A stretch of 64,000 nucleotides of DNA from Ruegeria sp. A3M17 (GTDB lineage Bacteria; Pseudomonadota; Alphaproteobacteria; Rhodobacterales; Rhodobacteraceae). Position numbers and translations under genes: made by a program. The notes below the pieces were generated by a model that made no database searches, was not told the origin of the DNA, and saw only the letters and a program-made list of their open reading frames with translations. Location: the NCBI RefSeq assembly GCF_003318255.1, contig NZ_QOCF01000007.1:186001-250000 (forward strand), in the 5' to 3' direction. Positions 37,477 through 46,438 of the stretch are shown here, piece after piece. How positions within the stretch are numbered: the first letter of the stretch is position 1; every line of letters begins with the position of its first letter.

Positions 37477-38459
37477 TGGACCTGTCGCCGGCCCCTTTCT
37501 TTGCAGACATGGCCGGCGTCCCCGCCGGTGGTCAGGCTCATTGGCTGAACACAGCGGACAACACACGCATTCGGGTGGGCCACTGGCTGCCCGAAGGCGA
37601 TACCTGCGGCACGGTGATGATGTTTCCCGGTCGCACCGAATACATCGAAAAGTACGGCAATTGCGCGGCTGAGTTTACGGATCGCGGCTTTGCGTTTCTG
37701 GCTGTCGACTGGCGCGGTCAAGGCCTGGCCGACCGGTTGCTGGATGACCCACGCGTCGGGCATGTCGAACAGTTCACGGACTATCAACAAGACGTTCAGG
37801 CCACGCTGGACCTGGCAACCAAACTGAACTTGCCGAAACCGTGGTTCGTGATCGGGCATTCCATGGGCGGGGCTATTGGTATGCGCGCGGCTTTGGAAAA
37901 GAACTGCTTTGCCGCCTGTGCCTTTACCGGGCCCATGTGGGGCATTTTCTTTACCCCGATCATGAAACCGCTCAGCCGTCTGACAGCCTATTGGGGACCT
38001 AGAATAGGGTTGGGGGAAAAGACCCCACCAACCACGTCCCTGGAAAGCTATGTGGCGTCACAGGGGTTCGAGGGTAACGTACTGACCCGCGATCCGGATA
38101 TGTTCCAGATGATGAAGGATCAACTGGCTGCACAGCCCGAACTGGCGCTTGGCGCGCCTTCGACCATCTGGCTGCGCGAAGCGTTGGATGAATGCGCCTG
38201 GTTGATGGACCAAACCGCTCCGGATTCGCCATGTCTGACCTTTCTGGGCAGCCATGAACAGATTGTCGATCGCAAGGCTATCCGCGCCCGCATGGCGAAC
38301 TGGCCTAGCGGCACGTTGGTGGAAATCCCGGATGGCGAGCACGAAGTTCTGATGGAGGCGCCCGACGTGCGCGGGCCGGTCTTTGACCAGTTGGCCGCTC
38401 ATTTCAAAGCCGCGCAAACTGACGCGGTGCCGGAACCGGTTCTGACTTCCGAAGTCTGA
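37476..38459 (+). CDS. Alpha/beta hydrolase (lysophospholipase/monoglyceride-lipase-like)
   Basis: This is a 327-residue hydrolase of the Hydrolase_4 group. The oxyanion region VMMFPGRTEYIEKYGNC is followed by FLAVDWRGQGLADRLLDDPR, the nucleophile elbow FVIGHSMGGAIGMR (Ser in GHSMGG), and a late acid and histidine: in CLTFLGSHEQIVD and IPDGEHEVLMEAP. It is coupled to the SCP2-like gene. Lipid ester or monoglyceride cleavage is the likely chemistry; the actual substrate is unknown. Confidence 0.88.
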   Translation: MDLSPAPFFADMAGVPAGGQAHWLNTADNTRIRVGHWLPEGDTCGTVMMFPGRTEYIEKYGNCAAEFTDRGFAFLAVDWRGQGLADRLLDDPRVGHVEQFTDYQQDVQATLDLATKLNLPKPWFVIGHSMGGAIGMRAALEKNCFAACAFTGPMWGIFFTPIMKPLSRLTAYWGPRIGLGEKTPPTTSLESYVASQGFEGNVLTRDPDMFQMMKDQLAAQPELALGAPSTIWLREALDECAWLMDQTAPDSPCLTFLGSHEQIVDRKAIRARMANWPSGTLVEIPDGEHEVLMEAPDVRGPVFDQLAAHFKAAQTDAVPEPVLTSEV

Positions 38460-38527
38460 TCACGCACCGCTTGTGATCCCCGCCTCGCGCGCCTAGATGT
38501 TGGCGAAAGCTATTATCGAGGTGATCC

Positions 38528-40348
38528 ATGCGCGACCTTCCCTTTCCCGTCCGAGACGCAAATGCTGCCGGAGGTGCAGGCAATCTGGGCAACTTGCCGG
38601 AATGGGATCTGACCGATCTCTACACCTCAGAGGACGCGCCCGAACTGTCTCGCGATCTGAACTGGTTGGAAAAGGAATGTGCCTCGTTTGCCGAAGACTA
38701 CGAGGGTAAGCTGGCTGATCTGGATGCTGCGAGTCTGCTGACCTGCGTTGGGCGCAATGAGAAGATCAATTCAATCGCCGGGCGCATCATGTCGTTTGCT
38801 GGCCTGCGCTATTATCAGCTGACCACAAATGCCGAGCGTGCCAAGTTCCTGTCCGACATGCAGGAAAAGATCACCATCTTCACCACCCCGCTGGTGTTCT
38901 TCACACTCGAGATCAACCGCATCGACGATGATGTCCTGAAGGCGCATTTCGATGTGAATGCAGATCTGGCGCGGTACGAGCCGGTCTTCCGCCGCATCCG
39001 CGCGATGAAACCCTACCAACTATCTGACGAGCTTGAGAAATTCCTGCACGACCTCGGCGTTGTTGGCGACGCGTGGGAGCGTCTTTTTGACGAAACCATT
39101 GCCGGGCTGACCTTCACCGTCGATGGCGAAGAGCTGAACATTGAAGGCACCCTGAACTTTCTGACCGAGCAGGACCGCGCCAAACGCGAAGCGGCCGCGC
39201 GTGAATTGGCCAGCGTGTTTCAAAACAACGTCAAAACCTTTGCCCGCGTCCACAACACACAGGCCAAGGAAAAGGAAATTGTCGACCGTTGGCGCAACAT
39301 GCCGACCGCGCAAACCGGCCGCCACCTGTCCAATGACGTGGAACCCGAAGTCGTTGAGGCCCTGCGTGAGGCGGTCGTGGCCGCCTACCCCAAGCTCAGC
39401 CATCGCTATTATGAACTGAAACGCAAGTGGCTGGGGCTGGACGTGATGCAGGTTTGGGACCGCAACGCGCCTCTTCCGATGGAAGACACACGCATCGTTG
39501 ACTGGGACGAAGCCGAAAAGACAGTGATGGAGGCCTATACTGCCTTCGATCCCCGCATGGGTGAAATCGCGGCCCCCTTTTTCTCAAAAGGTTGGATCGA
39601 CGCTGCGGTTAAACCCGGGAAGGCTCCGGGCGCGTTTGCGCATCCAACCGTCACCGAGGTTCATCCATACGTGATGCTCAACTATCTGGGCAAACCGCGC
39701 GACGTGATGACACTGGCGCATGAGTTAGGGCACGGCGTCCATCAGGTACTGGCGGCCGATCAGGGCGAGATGTTGTCTTCGACCCCACTGACGCTGGCTG
39801 AAACGGCGTCGGTCTTTGGTGAAATGCTGACCTTCCGCAAGATGTTGGACAAGGCCGAAACTCCGGAACAGCGCAAGGTGCTGCTGGCCGGCAAGGTCGA
39901 GGATATGATTAACACGGTCGTACGTCAGATCGCCTTTTACGACTTTGAATGCAAGCTGCATGCGGCCCGCCGCGAGGGCGAGCTGACCCCGGATGACATC
40001 AACGCCCTGTGGATGAGCGTTCAGGCCGAAAGCCTTGGCCCGGCGTTCGAATACATGGATGGGTATGAGACCTTTTGGGCCTATATCCCGCACTTCGTCC
40101 ATTCACCGTTCTACGTCTACGCCTATGCGTTCGGTGACGGTTTGGTGAACGCGCTATACTCGGTCTACGAAAGCGGTGCGGACGGGTTCGAGGACAAGTA
40201 TTTCGAAATGCTGCGTGCCGGTGGATCGAAGCACCACAAGGAACTGTTGGCACCCTTTGGACTGGACGCAAGCGATCCCAAATTCTGGGACAAGGGTCTG
40301 TCGATGATTTCCGGCTTTATCGACGAGCTGGAAGCGATGGAGGGATAA
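38528..40348 (+). CDS. pepF: Oligoendopeptidase F (M3 family)
   Basis: This is a 606-residue cytoplasmic zinc metallopeptidase. The catalytic HExxH is in MTLAHELGHGVHQVL near residue 400 and the third ligand glutamate follows in PLTLAETASVFGEML. The N-terminal helical lid domain (GNLPEWDLTDLYTSEDAPEL) and the C-terminal part (FEYMDGYETFWAYIPHFVHS) match the PepF group. It degrades medium-length peptides. It is alone in its direction between the hydrolase and a DMT exporter gene. Confidence 0.94.
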   Translation: MRDLPFPVRDANAAGGAGNLGNLPEWDLTDLYTSEDAPELSRDLNWLEKECASFAEDYEGKLADLDAASLLTCVGRNEKINSIAGRIMSFAGLRYYQLTTNAERAKFLSDMQEKITIFTTPLVFFTLEINRIDDDVLKAHFDVNADLARYEPVFRRIRAMKPYQLSDELEKFLHDLGVVGDAWERLFDETIAGLTFTVDGEELNIEGTLNFLTEQDRAKREAAARELASVFQNNVKTFARVHNTQAKEKEIVDRWRNMPTAQTGRHLSNDVEPEVVEALREAVVAAYPKLSHRYYELKRKWLGLDVMQVWDRNAPLPMEDTRIVDWDEAEKTVMEAYTAFDPRMGEIAAPFFSKGWIDAAVKPGKAPGAFAHPTVTEVHPYVMLNYLGKPRDVMTLAHELGHGVHQVLAADQGEMLSSTPLTLAETASVFGEMLTFRKMLDKAETPEQRKVLLAGKVEDMINTVVRQIAFYDFECKLHAARREGELTPDDINALWMSVQAESLGPAFEYMDGYETFWAYIPHFVHSPFYVYAYAFGDGLVNALYSVYESGADGFEDKYFEMLRAGGSKHHKELLAPFGLDASDPKFWDKGLSMISGFIDELEAMEG

Positions 40349-40458
40349 GCACTGTCTAGGTCGGCAACCGCCAATGCGGTTGTCTGCTTTGCGGACCGAA
40401 GTTGCCGTTCATTTGTCTTGACTATGTCAACCGCAATTTAGCGTGTTAGTTGTCAGCA

Positions 40459-41385
40459 ATGAACCAACTAACCTCAGCCAAGCGGAACGCAATACCCTAT
40501 GCCTTTGCGGTCGTTGGTGTGCTTTTTGCATCCATTTGTTTTGGCCTTGTACCCTACTTTAGCCGTGGGCTCACCGATCAGGGTCTCGCTCCCTTTGCGG
40601 TTGCCTTTTATCGGTACATCTTGGCAGCGGTTGTCCTTTTGCCCGCACTTGTAATGCATCACTCAAAGTGGCGGGAAATCATCTGGGGTATGGTTGCAGG
40701 CGCAGTGATGGGCCTTGGCTGGGTCGGCTATGTTACTGCTCTTGAGACTGTTCCTGCATCGACGGTTGGTGTTCTCTACATGACCTATCCGGTGTTTACG
40801 ATTGCCATCGCATGGGCGCTTTTTGGTGATCAACCAACACGGCGTAGCCTTATTGCGGCTGGATTGATCGTTGTTGCTGCGATATTCGCAGGTTCTCCGG
40901 CATCGGTGCCTCCGGACCAAATTCCAATCCTTCTCGTCTCATTAGCGGCACCTTTCGGTTTTGGCTTCGGCATATGTGTTCTCGTGCACCGCCTATCACG
41001 TATTGCGCCTTTAGCCAGAATGGCGTCAGTCTCGCTTGGGTCGGTCATTGGCCTTGCCCCTCTCATTCTTTCATCCGAGGTCGGCGAAATCCTACCAGAA
41101 GGTGGGGGCGACTGGTTTCTGGTTGTCGGGTTTGGCCTTGTGACCGCGCTTATTCCGCAACTGATTTACACGATCTGTTCGCCTATTATTGGGGCAACGC
41201 GCACTGCTGTAGTCGGAAGTATTGAACTACCCACGATGTTTGCTGTTGGCGTTCTTGCATTCGGTGAAGTAATCACGGGTGCTCAGGCGTTGGCCTGCGC
41301 GCTAGTTTTGGGTGCGATTGCTCTCACTCAAAGTCGCTCAACTCGAACTGTGACGACCGTGATCAGCAAGGAGCCTGAGAGGTAG
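40459..41385 (+). CDS. DMT-superfamily (EamA) transporter
   Basis: This is a 308-residue inner-membrane protein with ten hydrophobic segments arranged as two EamA repeats. The first contains LAPFAVAFYRYILAAVVLLP and VPASTVGVLYMTYPVFTIAI, the second GATRTAVVGSIELPTMFAV. It may export or import a small metabolite. The ATG at 40459 is used; the frame also opens at a TTG 9 bases earlier. Codon use is less GC-biased than in neighbouring pepF, hinting at later acquisition. A short palindrome TTGACTATGTCAA lies at 40418-40430 in the upstream gap. Confidence 0.88.
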   Translation: MNQLTSAKRNAIPYAFAVVGVLFASICFGLVPYFSRGLTDQGLAPFAVAFYRYILAAVVLLPALVMHHSKWREIIWGMVAGAVMGLGWVGYVTALETVPASTVGVLYMTYPVFTIAIAWALFGDQPTRRSLIAAGLIVVAAIFAGSPASVPPDQIPILLVSLAAPFGFGFGICVLVHRLSRIAPLARMASVSLGSVIGLAPLILSSEVGEILPEGGGDWFLVVGFGLVTALIPQLIYTICSPIIGATRTAVVGSIELPTMFAVGVLAFGEVITGAQALACALVLGAIALTQSRSTRTVTTVISKEPER

Positions 41386-41414
41386 CTTTGGGCTCACAGC
41401 CGACATTTAAGGCC

Positions 41415-41684
41415 TCACTTCAACTGACTGTCCTTTGATCCACGCCGATTGATCCCGCCGCTTGTCTTGAAGTTGCCATCACGCTCCTGCTGGCAATACA
41501 GGCACAGTTTCACACCGGGAATAGCGACCTGGCGCTTTTCTGGAATCGGCTCTTCGCATTCAGCGCAATGGGTCAGGCTTTCCCCGACGGGCCGTTTTTG
41601 CGCCTGCATCCGGGCCAGTTCGTCCGTAATGGACGCCTCAATCTGTTCACTCACCGCGCCGTCACGCGCCCAGCCGCCTGCCAT
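41415..41684 (-). CDS. DksA/TraR-family C4 zinc-finger protein
   Basis: This is an 89-residue protein of the short DksA/TraR (YbiI-like) type. The C4 zinc finger is THCAECEEPIPEKRQVAIPG plus KLCLYCQQERDG. The coiled-coil tip of full DksA is absent; only a short helix (SEQIEASITDELARMQAQ) precedes the finger. Possible RNA-polymerase secondary-channel binding is known for relatives. It converges with the DMT transporter gene. Confidence 0.9.
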   Translation of the reverse strand: MAGGWARDGAVSEQIEASITDELARMQAQKRPVGESLTHCAECEEPIPEKRQVAIPGVKLCLYCQQERDGNFKTSGGINRRGSKDSQLK

Positions 41685-41742
41685 GGTCTCCCTCCTGATC
41701 AGGTGACAACCAGATTAGTCCAGCCGAGCGCTGCGTGGCAAG

Positions 41743-42717
41743 TCAGAGGGCGACTGCGCCCTCAAACACCCTGTCAATCATTGCCTGCGTTCCGCGCGAG
41801 AATTCCAACGGGCATGGGTAATCAGCCCCGTCGCGAACCGACTGGCAAAATGCCTCGACCTGAAGTTTGTAGTGATCTTCGCCCGGGAAACGTGTGACCT
41901 GAACCTCAAGACCCGGACGATGCAGTTCCACCCGCGCCTCACCAAAAACACGCGCGTTGAAAGGCGCGGTCAGGCGGATCACGCCACCCTCGCCATGGAA
42001 CACCATCTCCTGATGCGGGTGCATCCGGATCGAGACGTAGCTGGAATAGGTGAAGTCGGGGAATTGAGCGCGAATCTCGGTGAAGGCATCAATGCCATCT
42101 TCCCAACGGATCGCAGATTGTACCGAGACCGGCTCTTGCCCTGTAGCGAACCGGGCGCTGCCGATCACGTAGACGCCGATGTCGCGCAGCCCACCGCCGC
42201 CGGTTTCGGCCCGGTTTCGGATGTTGCCAGTGTCCGCCCGATTGTCAAAGCTGAACGCGCCGGTCACATGCACAAGCTTTCCAATCGCCCCGTCCGCGAT
42301 CTGCTGCCGCACGAACTGCCACTGCGGGTGGTGCACGATCATGTATGCCTCGGCCGCCAATAAACCGGTCTGATCGCGCTTTTCGATCAGGGCATCAAAC
42401 TCGGGCGCGGACATGGTTATGGGCTTTTCACACAGAACATGCTTACCGGCATCCAACGCCTTGAGGCTCCATTCGACATGCAGGTGGTTGGGTAGCGGGA
42501 TATAGACCGCGTCGATTTTGGGATCGGCCAAAAGGGCGTCATAGCTGCCATAAACCGTCAGATCAGGGCAGTACTGCTGGAACGGCTCAGCCTTGGCTGC
42601 GTCCGACGTGGCAAGACCCGCGAGCCGGGCCCCGTCCGCCGCGTGAATTGCCGGCGCCATGAACTGTCGTGCGAATTTCGCGGCGCCCAGAACGCCCCAT
42701 TGAACAGGTTGCTGCAT
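41743..42717 (-). CDS. Gfo/Idh/MocA-family NAD(P)-dependent oxidoreductase
   Basis: This is a 324-residue sugar or polyol dehydrogenase-like protein. The nucleotide-binding start is QWGVLGAAKFARQFMAPAI, the conserved lysine is in HVLCEKPITMSAPEF, and the catalytic half has AEAYMIVHHPQWQFVRQ and GGGLRDIGVYVIGSARFATG. Substrate cannot be told; trans-dihydrobenzenediol- or sugar-dehydrogenase-like activities occur in this subgroup. It is divergent from the fasciclin-RTX gene with 224 bp between. Confidence 0.88.
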   Translation of the reverse strand: MQQPVQWGVLGAAKFARQFMAPAIHAADGARLAGLATSDAAKAEPFQQYCPDLTVYGSYDALLADPKIDAVYIPLPNHLHVEWSLKALDAGKHVLCEKPITMSAPEFDALIEKRDQTGLLAAEAYMIVHHPQWQFVRQQIADGAIGKLVHVTGAFSFDNRADTGNIRNRAETGGGGLRDIGVYVIGSARFATGQEPVSVQSAIRWEDGIDAFTEIRAQFPDFTYSSYVSIRMHPHQEMVFHGEGGVIRLTAPFNARVFGEARVELHRPGLEVQVTRFPGEDHYKLQVEAFCQSVRDGADYPCPLEFSRGTQAMIDRVFEGAVAL

Positions 42718-42941
42718 ACCGCCGCCTCATCCTTTGTTAGCTTGTGCCGTCTCTATCAGGGAATCGCTTTAAAGTCAGGGGTTTCGTGGTGTTTTCCGCC
42801 CTTTAACGCACGTAAACCTGAGAATTTCTTGATCCGTTTCATTGTCTGCCCCGTAGCAACTATGTCACCGGGTAATCGGCATTGTCCGCTCAAATCACCC
42901 GGGATTGATGTTGTGACCAACTGGGTGGGAGATTGCCAGAC

Positions 42942-44012
42942 ATGCCAACACCGACAGAGACTATTACCGGAACCGTGTTGATGAGCGGAGCCGTCGGCTC
43001 GTTCGATGACAACAACGGAGATTTTGACATCCTGCGCGAGGCCGTTGTTGCCGCCGGCCTTGCTGGGGCACTGGATGACCCCGAGGCCAGCCTTACGGTA
43101 TTCGCCCCGACCGACGCCGCCTTTATCGGACTTGCCCAGGCATTGGGCTATGCGGGTTCGGACGAAGCAGGCGCGTTGGGGCACATCGTCAAGGCGCTGA
43201 CCCTGTTGGGCGGAGGGGATCCCATCCCCCTGCTGACAGAGGTTCTGAAATACCACGTGGTAAACGGGGAATTCGACCTGGCTGCCGTTGCCGGCCTGGG
43301 CGACGGCGCGCAGATCGAAACGTTGCAGGGTTCGTCAGTTGAGTTGAACCTTCAAAGCGACCCACCAAGTCTGGGCGATGCAGATGACGGCATCGCCGAT
43401 CCGGGTATCATCCAAACCGATATTGATGCCACAAACGGGATCATTCACGCCCTAAACGGTGTCCTTCTGCCCGTATCGGTTACGGACATTCTGGGTCAGA
43501 AAAACACTGATTTCATCCTCGGCGACGACTCGGACGAGTTCTACTTTACTGGGCGTGGTCAGGACTTTGTTCATGCTGGTGATGGAAACGATGTCATCAA
43601 TACCGGCAGAGGAAACGACGTCGCGTTGGGCGGCGCTGGAAACGATGTGATCTTTGGCGGTCGTGGCAAAGACATTCTGCGCGGTGATGAAGGCGAAGAT
43701 ACGATATTCGGCGGCAGAGGGGCCGATGTGATCGACGGTGGAGCCGACGATGACATCCTGTTCGGCGGGCGTGGCAAAGACATGTTTGTCATTGAAAACG
43801 GGGACGGCGATGACTGGATCGTCGACTTCCGGATCGGCAAGGACAAGATTGACTTGTCCGGCTACGAAGGCATCGCCGGATTTGAAGATATCGAGGATGA
43901 TATCTCGGGTGGCTTCTTTCAGACCACCATCGATCTAGGTGACGGGGACAGTATTGTCCTGGCGGGTGTTGGGGCCGGACATCTGACCGAAGACAGCTTT
44001 ATCTTCGCCTAA
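42942..44012 (+). CDS. Fasciclin-domain protein with RTX calcium-binding repeats
   Basis: This is a 359-residue secreted protein. A fasciclin (FAS1) domain occupies about residues 8-185, with LTVFAPTDAAFIGLAQALGY, VLKYHVVNGEFD and NGIIHALNGVLLPVSV. Six or more RTX nonapeptides follow at about 205-285, for example HAGDGNDVINTGRGNDVALG and GGAGNDVIFGGRGKDILRG, with an acidic C-terminal targeting segment ending in SFIFA. There is no N-terminal signal peptide, consistent with export by a type I secretion system through the C-terminus. No T1SS genes are adjacent. It is probably a cell-surface or matrix adhesion protein. The ATG at 42942 has GGGAG 10 bases upstream. Confidence 0.9.
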   Translation: MPTPTETITGTVLMSGAVGSFDDNNGDFDILREAVVAAGLAGALDDPEASLTVFAPTDAAFIGLAQALGYAGSDEAGALGHIVKALTLLGGGDPIPLLTEVLKYHVVNGEFDLAAVAGLGDGAQIETLQGSSVELNLQSDPPSLGDADDGIADPGIIQTDIDATNGIIHALNGVLLPVSVTDILGQKNTDFILGDDSDEFYFTGRGQDFVHAGDGNDVINTGRGNDVALGGAGNDVIFGGRGKDILRGDEGEDTIFGGRGADVIDGGADDDILFGGRGKDMFVIENGDGDDWIVDFRIGKDKIDLSGYEGIAGFEDIEDDISGGFFQTTIDLGDGDSIVLAGVGAGHLTEDSFIFA

Positions 44013-44018
44013 AGAAAA

Positions 44019-44043
44019 TCAGCCCGCCGTTGTGGCGGGCTGA
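44019..44043 (-). terminator. Terminator of rpoH, shared with the convergent RTX gene
   Basis: A perfect 10-base inverted repeat (TCAGCCCGCC / GGCGGGCTGA) around a 5-base loop lies between the two convergent genes. On the minus strand it is followed by TTTTCTTT, so it is best suited to end rpoH transcription; on the plus strand the T run is missing. Confidence 0.8.
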
Positions 44044-44053
44044 ACCAATTGGG

Positions 44054-44950
44054 TCAGACAGTACCCAGCATGCCCTTTTCACGGGCCAGTTCGCGCATCT
44101 TTTTCTGCAGTTTCTCGAAGGCACGAACCTCGATCTGACGAATGCGCTCGCGGCTGACATTGTACTGGGTGCTGAGCTCTTCCAGCGTGACGGCCTGATC
44201 CATCAGACGGCGCTGAGTCAGGATGTCTTTTTCCCGGTCATTCAGGACATCCAGCGCAGCCGCCAGAAGCTCGCGGCGGGCATCAAGCTCGTCGCGGGCT
44301 TCGTAATCGCCCGCCTGATCGGCATCCTCGTCCTCAAGCCAGTCCTGCCATTGCATGGTGCCTTCGCCTTCGGACCCGACGGTCGCGTTCAGCGAGGCAT
44401 CACCACCAGACATCCGGCGGTTCATGCTGATGACTTCAGCTTCGGTCACGCCCAGATCAGTAGCGATCCGCTTGACGTTTTCAGGGCGCAAATCGCCCTC
44501 TTCCAGCGCACCAATACGGGCTTTGGCCTTGCGCAGGTTAAAGAACAGCTTTTTCTGTGCCGATGTCGTGCCCAGCTTGACCATCGACCACGACCGAAGA
44601 ACGTATTCCTGGATCGAGGCACGAATCCACCACATTGCATAGGTCGCCAGACGGAAACCTTTTTCCGGGTCAAACTTTTTCACAGCCTGCATAAGGCCCA
44701 CATTGGCCTCGGAGATCACTTCGGCCTGTGGCAGGCCATAGCCGCGATAGCCCATAGCGATCTTGGCCGCCAATCGCAGGTGCGACGTGACCATTTTATG
44801 TGCAGCTTCAGTGTCTTGCTCTTCGACCCAACGCTTGGCGAGCATGTACTCTTCTTCCGGCTCAAGCAGCGGAAATTTGCGAATTTCCTGCATATAGCGG
44901 TTCAGGCCGCCCTCGGGCGTCGGCGCGGGGAGATTTGCGTAATTTGCCAT
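44054..44950 (-). CDS. rpoH: RNA polymerase heat-shock sigma factor RpoH
   Basis: This is a 298-residue sigma-32 type factor directing polymerase to heat-shock promoters. Region 2 has MVTSHLRLAAKIAMGYRGYG, ANVGLMQAVKKFDPEKGFRL and ATYAMWWIRASIQEYVLRSW; the RpoH-specific box QKKLFFNLRKAKA follows. Region 4 ends with YNVSRERIRQIEVRAFEKLQ. GGAGGG lies upstream of the ATG. Many Rhodobacteraceae have two RpoH proteins; this one has the length and composition of the main (RpoHI) type, judged by eye only. Confidence 0.95.
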   Translation of the reverse strand: MANYANLPAPTPEGGLNRYMQEIRKFPLLEPEEEYMLAKRWVEEQDTEAAHKMVTSHLRLAAKIAMGYRGYGLPQAEVISEANVGLMQAVKKFDPEKGFRLATYAMWWIRASIQEYVLRSWSMVKLGTTSAQKKLFFNLRKAKARIGALEEGDLRPENVKRIATDLGVTEAEVISMNRRMSGGDASLNATVGSEGEGTMQWQDWLEDEDADQAGDYEARDELDARRELLAAALDVLNDREKDILTQRRLMDQAVTLEELSTQYNVSRERIRQIEVRAFEKLQKKMRELAREKGMLGTV

Positions 44951-45096
44951 GATTCATGTCCCTCCGACAAATGTTTACTTCGTTAACATGGGATATGGGA
45001 ATAAGTCCCGATCCATTCAAGAGGTACCGTTAACAGTTTGAAATTAACGATTGATAAAGGAAAGCTAAGAACGCGTTACTCACGTATGTTTGCGTA

Positions 45097-46131
45097 TTAT
45101 GTCAGCGGCGCGCGCAGTTGTTCAATCAGAAATTCCATATCATTTGGTAAATCGGCCTCAAACCGAAGATTTTCGCCTGTCACAGGGTGCTCAAAGCCTA
45201 AAACTGCGGCATGCAGCGCCTGTCGCGGAAAACTGCGCACAGCCTCGGCGGCGGCAGCACTGAAGGCTTTCGCCGCAAGCTTGCGTTTACCCCCATACAC
45301 TGGATCCCCAACCAGCCCATGCCCGGCATGGGCCATATGGACACGAATTTGGTGCGTCCGGCCGGTTTCCAACCAACATTCAATCAGCGCGATGCCTGCC
45401 GGGTTGCCAAATGTCTCGACCAACCGCGCCCGAGTTACCGCATGCCGACCACCATGGAACAGAACCGCTTGTTTCTGCCGATCATTTTTGTGCCGCGTCA
45501 ATTGCGTGGTCAGCCGCATGATATTGCCCGGTTCAAAGCTGACACCCTTGATGCCGCGCAAACGTGGGTCATTCGCATCCGGAACTCCGTAGCAAATCGC
45601 GCGGTAATAGCGTTCGACGCTATGCGCCTCGAACTGAGCCGCCAGACCATGATGCGCCGCGTCAGACTTGGCGACCACCAGCAAGCCGCTGGTCTCTTTG
45701 TCGATGCGGTGCACGATGCCAGGGCGTTTGACGCCCCCCACACCTGACAGGTCCTTACCGCAATGATGCAGCAAAGCATTGACCAGCGTTCCGTTGGGCG
45801 AGCCCGGCGCTGGATGAACGACAATGCCTGCCGGTTTGTTGATTACGATCAGGTCCGCGTCCTCATAGACGACGTTCAGCGGGATATCCTCGGGACCTAT
45901 GTGGCTCTCTTCTGCTTCGGCGACGGAGATCGACACCGAGGCGCCTTCGGTCACCTTGGCCTTTGGGTCCCGAACTTCGACACCGTCAATGGTCACCTCG
46001 CCGTTCTCGATTAGACGGGTCAGGCGGGTGCGCGACAGGTTTTCATCCGCTGGTACATCCCGCGAAAGCGCCTTATCAAGGCGTGGCGGCGGATCGGCCG
46101 CGATCTGAAATTCAATCTGGCGGGTGCCCAT
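45097..46131 (-). CDS. rluD: RluA-family 23S rRNA pseudouridine synthase (RluD-like)
   Basis: This is a 344-residue enzyme: N-terminal S4 domain (RLDKALSRDVPADENLSRTR, IENGEVTIDGVEVRDPKA) followed by the catalytic domain with the conserved aspartate in GIVHRIDKETSGLLVVAKSD and the later ECWLETGRTHQIRVHMAHAG. RluD makes pseudouridines in helix 69 of 23S rRNA. The start ATG at 46131 shares the tetranucleotide CATG with the start of the opposite-strand gene. Upstream open frame is antisense to that gene. Confidence 0.92.
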   Translation of the reverse strand: MGTRQIEFQIAADPPPRLDKALSRDVPADENLSRTRLTRLIENGEVTIDGVEVRDPKAKVTEGASVSISVAEAEESHIGPEDIPLNVVYEDADLIVINKPAGIVVHPAPGSPNGTLVNALLHHCGKDLSGVGGVKRPGIVHRIDKETSGLLVVAKSDAAHHGLAAQFEAHSVERYYRAICYGVPDANDPRLRGIKGVSFEPGNIMRLTTQLTRHKNDRQKQAVLFHGGRHAVTRARLVETFGNPAGIALIECWLETGRTHQIRVHMAHAGHGLVGDPVYGGKRKLAAKAFSAAAAEAVRSFPRQALHAAVLGFEHPVTGENLRFEADLPNDMEFLIEQLRAPLT

Positions 46132-46435
46132 GACTGTCCCTTCCGAACCCCAAGAACCGCAGGAAACACCGCAGATTCGCTTGCTGCGGCGCATGGTCAT
46201 GCTGCTGACCGCGGTGATGATTGGCGGGGTTCTAGTGACATTCGCACTGATTGTCATCCGACTATCGGACAGAACCCCTACTCTGCCCGATCAAATCGAA
46301 CTGCCGGATGGTGCCAAAGCTCAAGCCGTAACGATCGGCAGCAACTGGTATGCCGTCGTGACCGATGACAACCGCATCCTGATTTTTGACAAGACGACCG
46401 GAAAACAGCGTCAGGAAATCGTCGTACAAGAGTAG
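46130..46435 (+). CDS. Small single-pass membrane protein (DUF6476-like)
   Basis: This is a 101-residue protein with a short polar N-terminus (PSEPQEPQETPQIRLLRRM), one membrane helix at about residues 26-47 (MLLTAVMIGGVLVTFALIVI), and a periplasmic domain of about 50 residues with AVTIGSNWYAVVTDDNRILI. It matches a small uncharacterised alphaproteobacterial family that I associate with DUF6476. It starts head-to-head with rluD, and its ATG overlaps that of rluD by two bases on the other strand, so its promoter must lie within rluD. Confidence 0.78.
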   Translation: MTVPSEPQEPQETPQIRLLRRMVMLLTAVMIGGVLVTFALIVIRLSDRTPTLPDQIELPDGAKAQAVTIGSNWYAVVTDDNRILIFDKTTGKQRQEIVVQE

Positions 46436-46438
46436 CGA

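Noticed and set aside
44030..44986. 318-codon plus-strand frame opposite rpoH
   Set aside because: It is the antisense shadow of a strongly conserved sigma factor gene.
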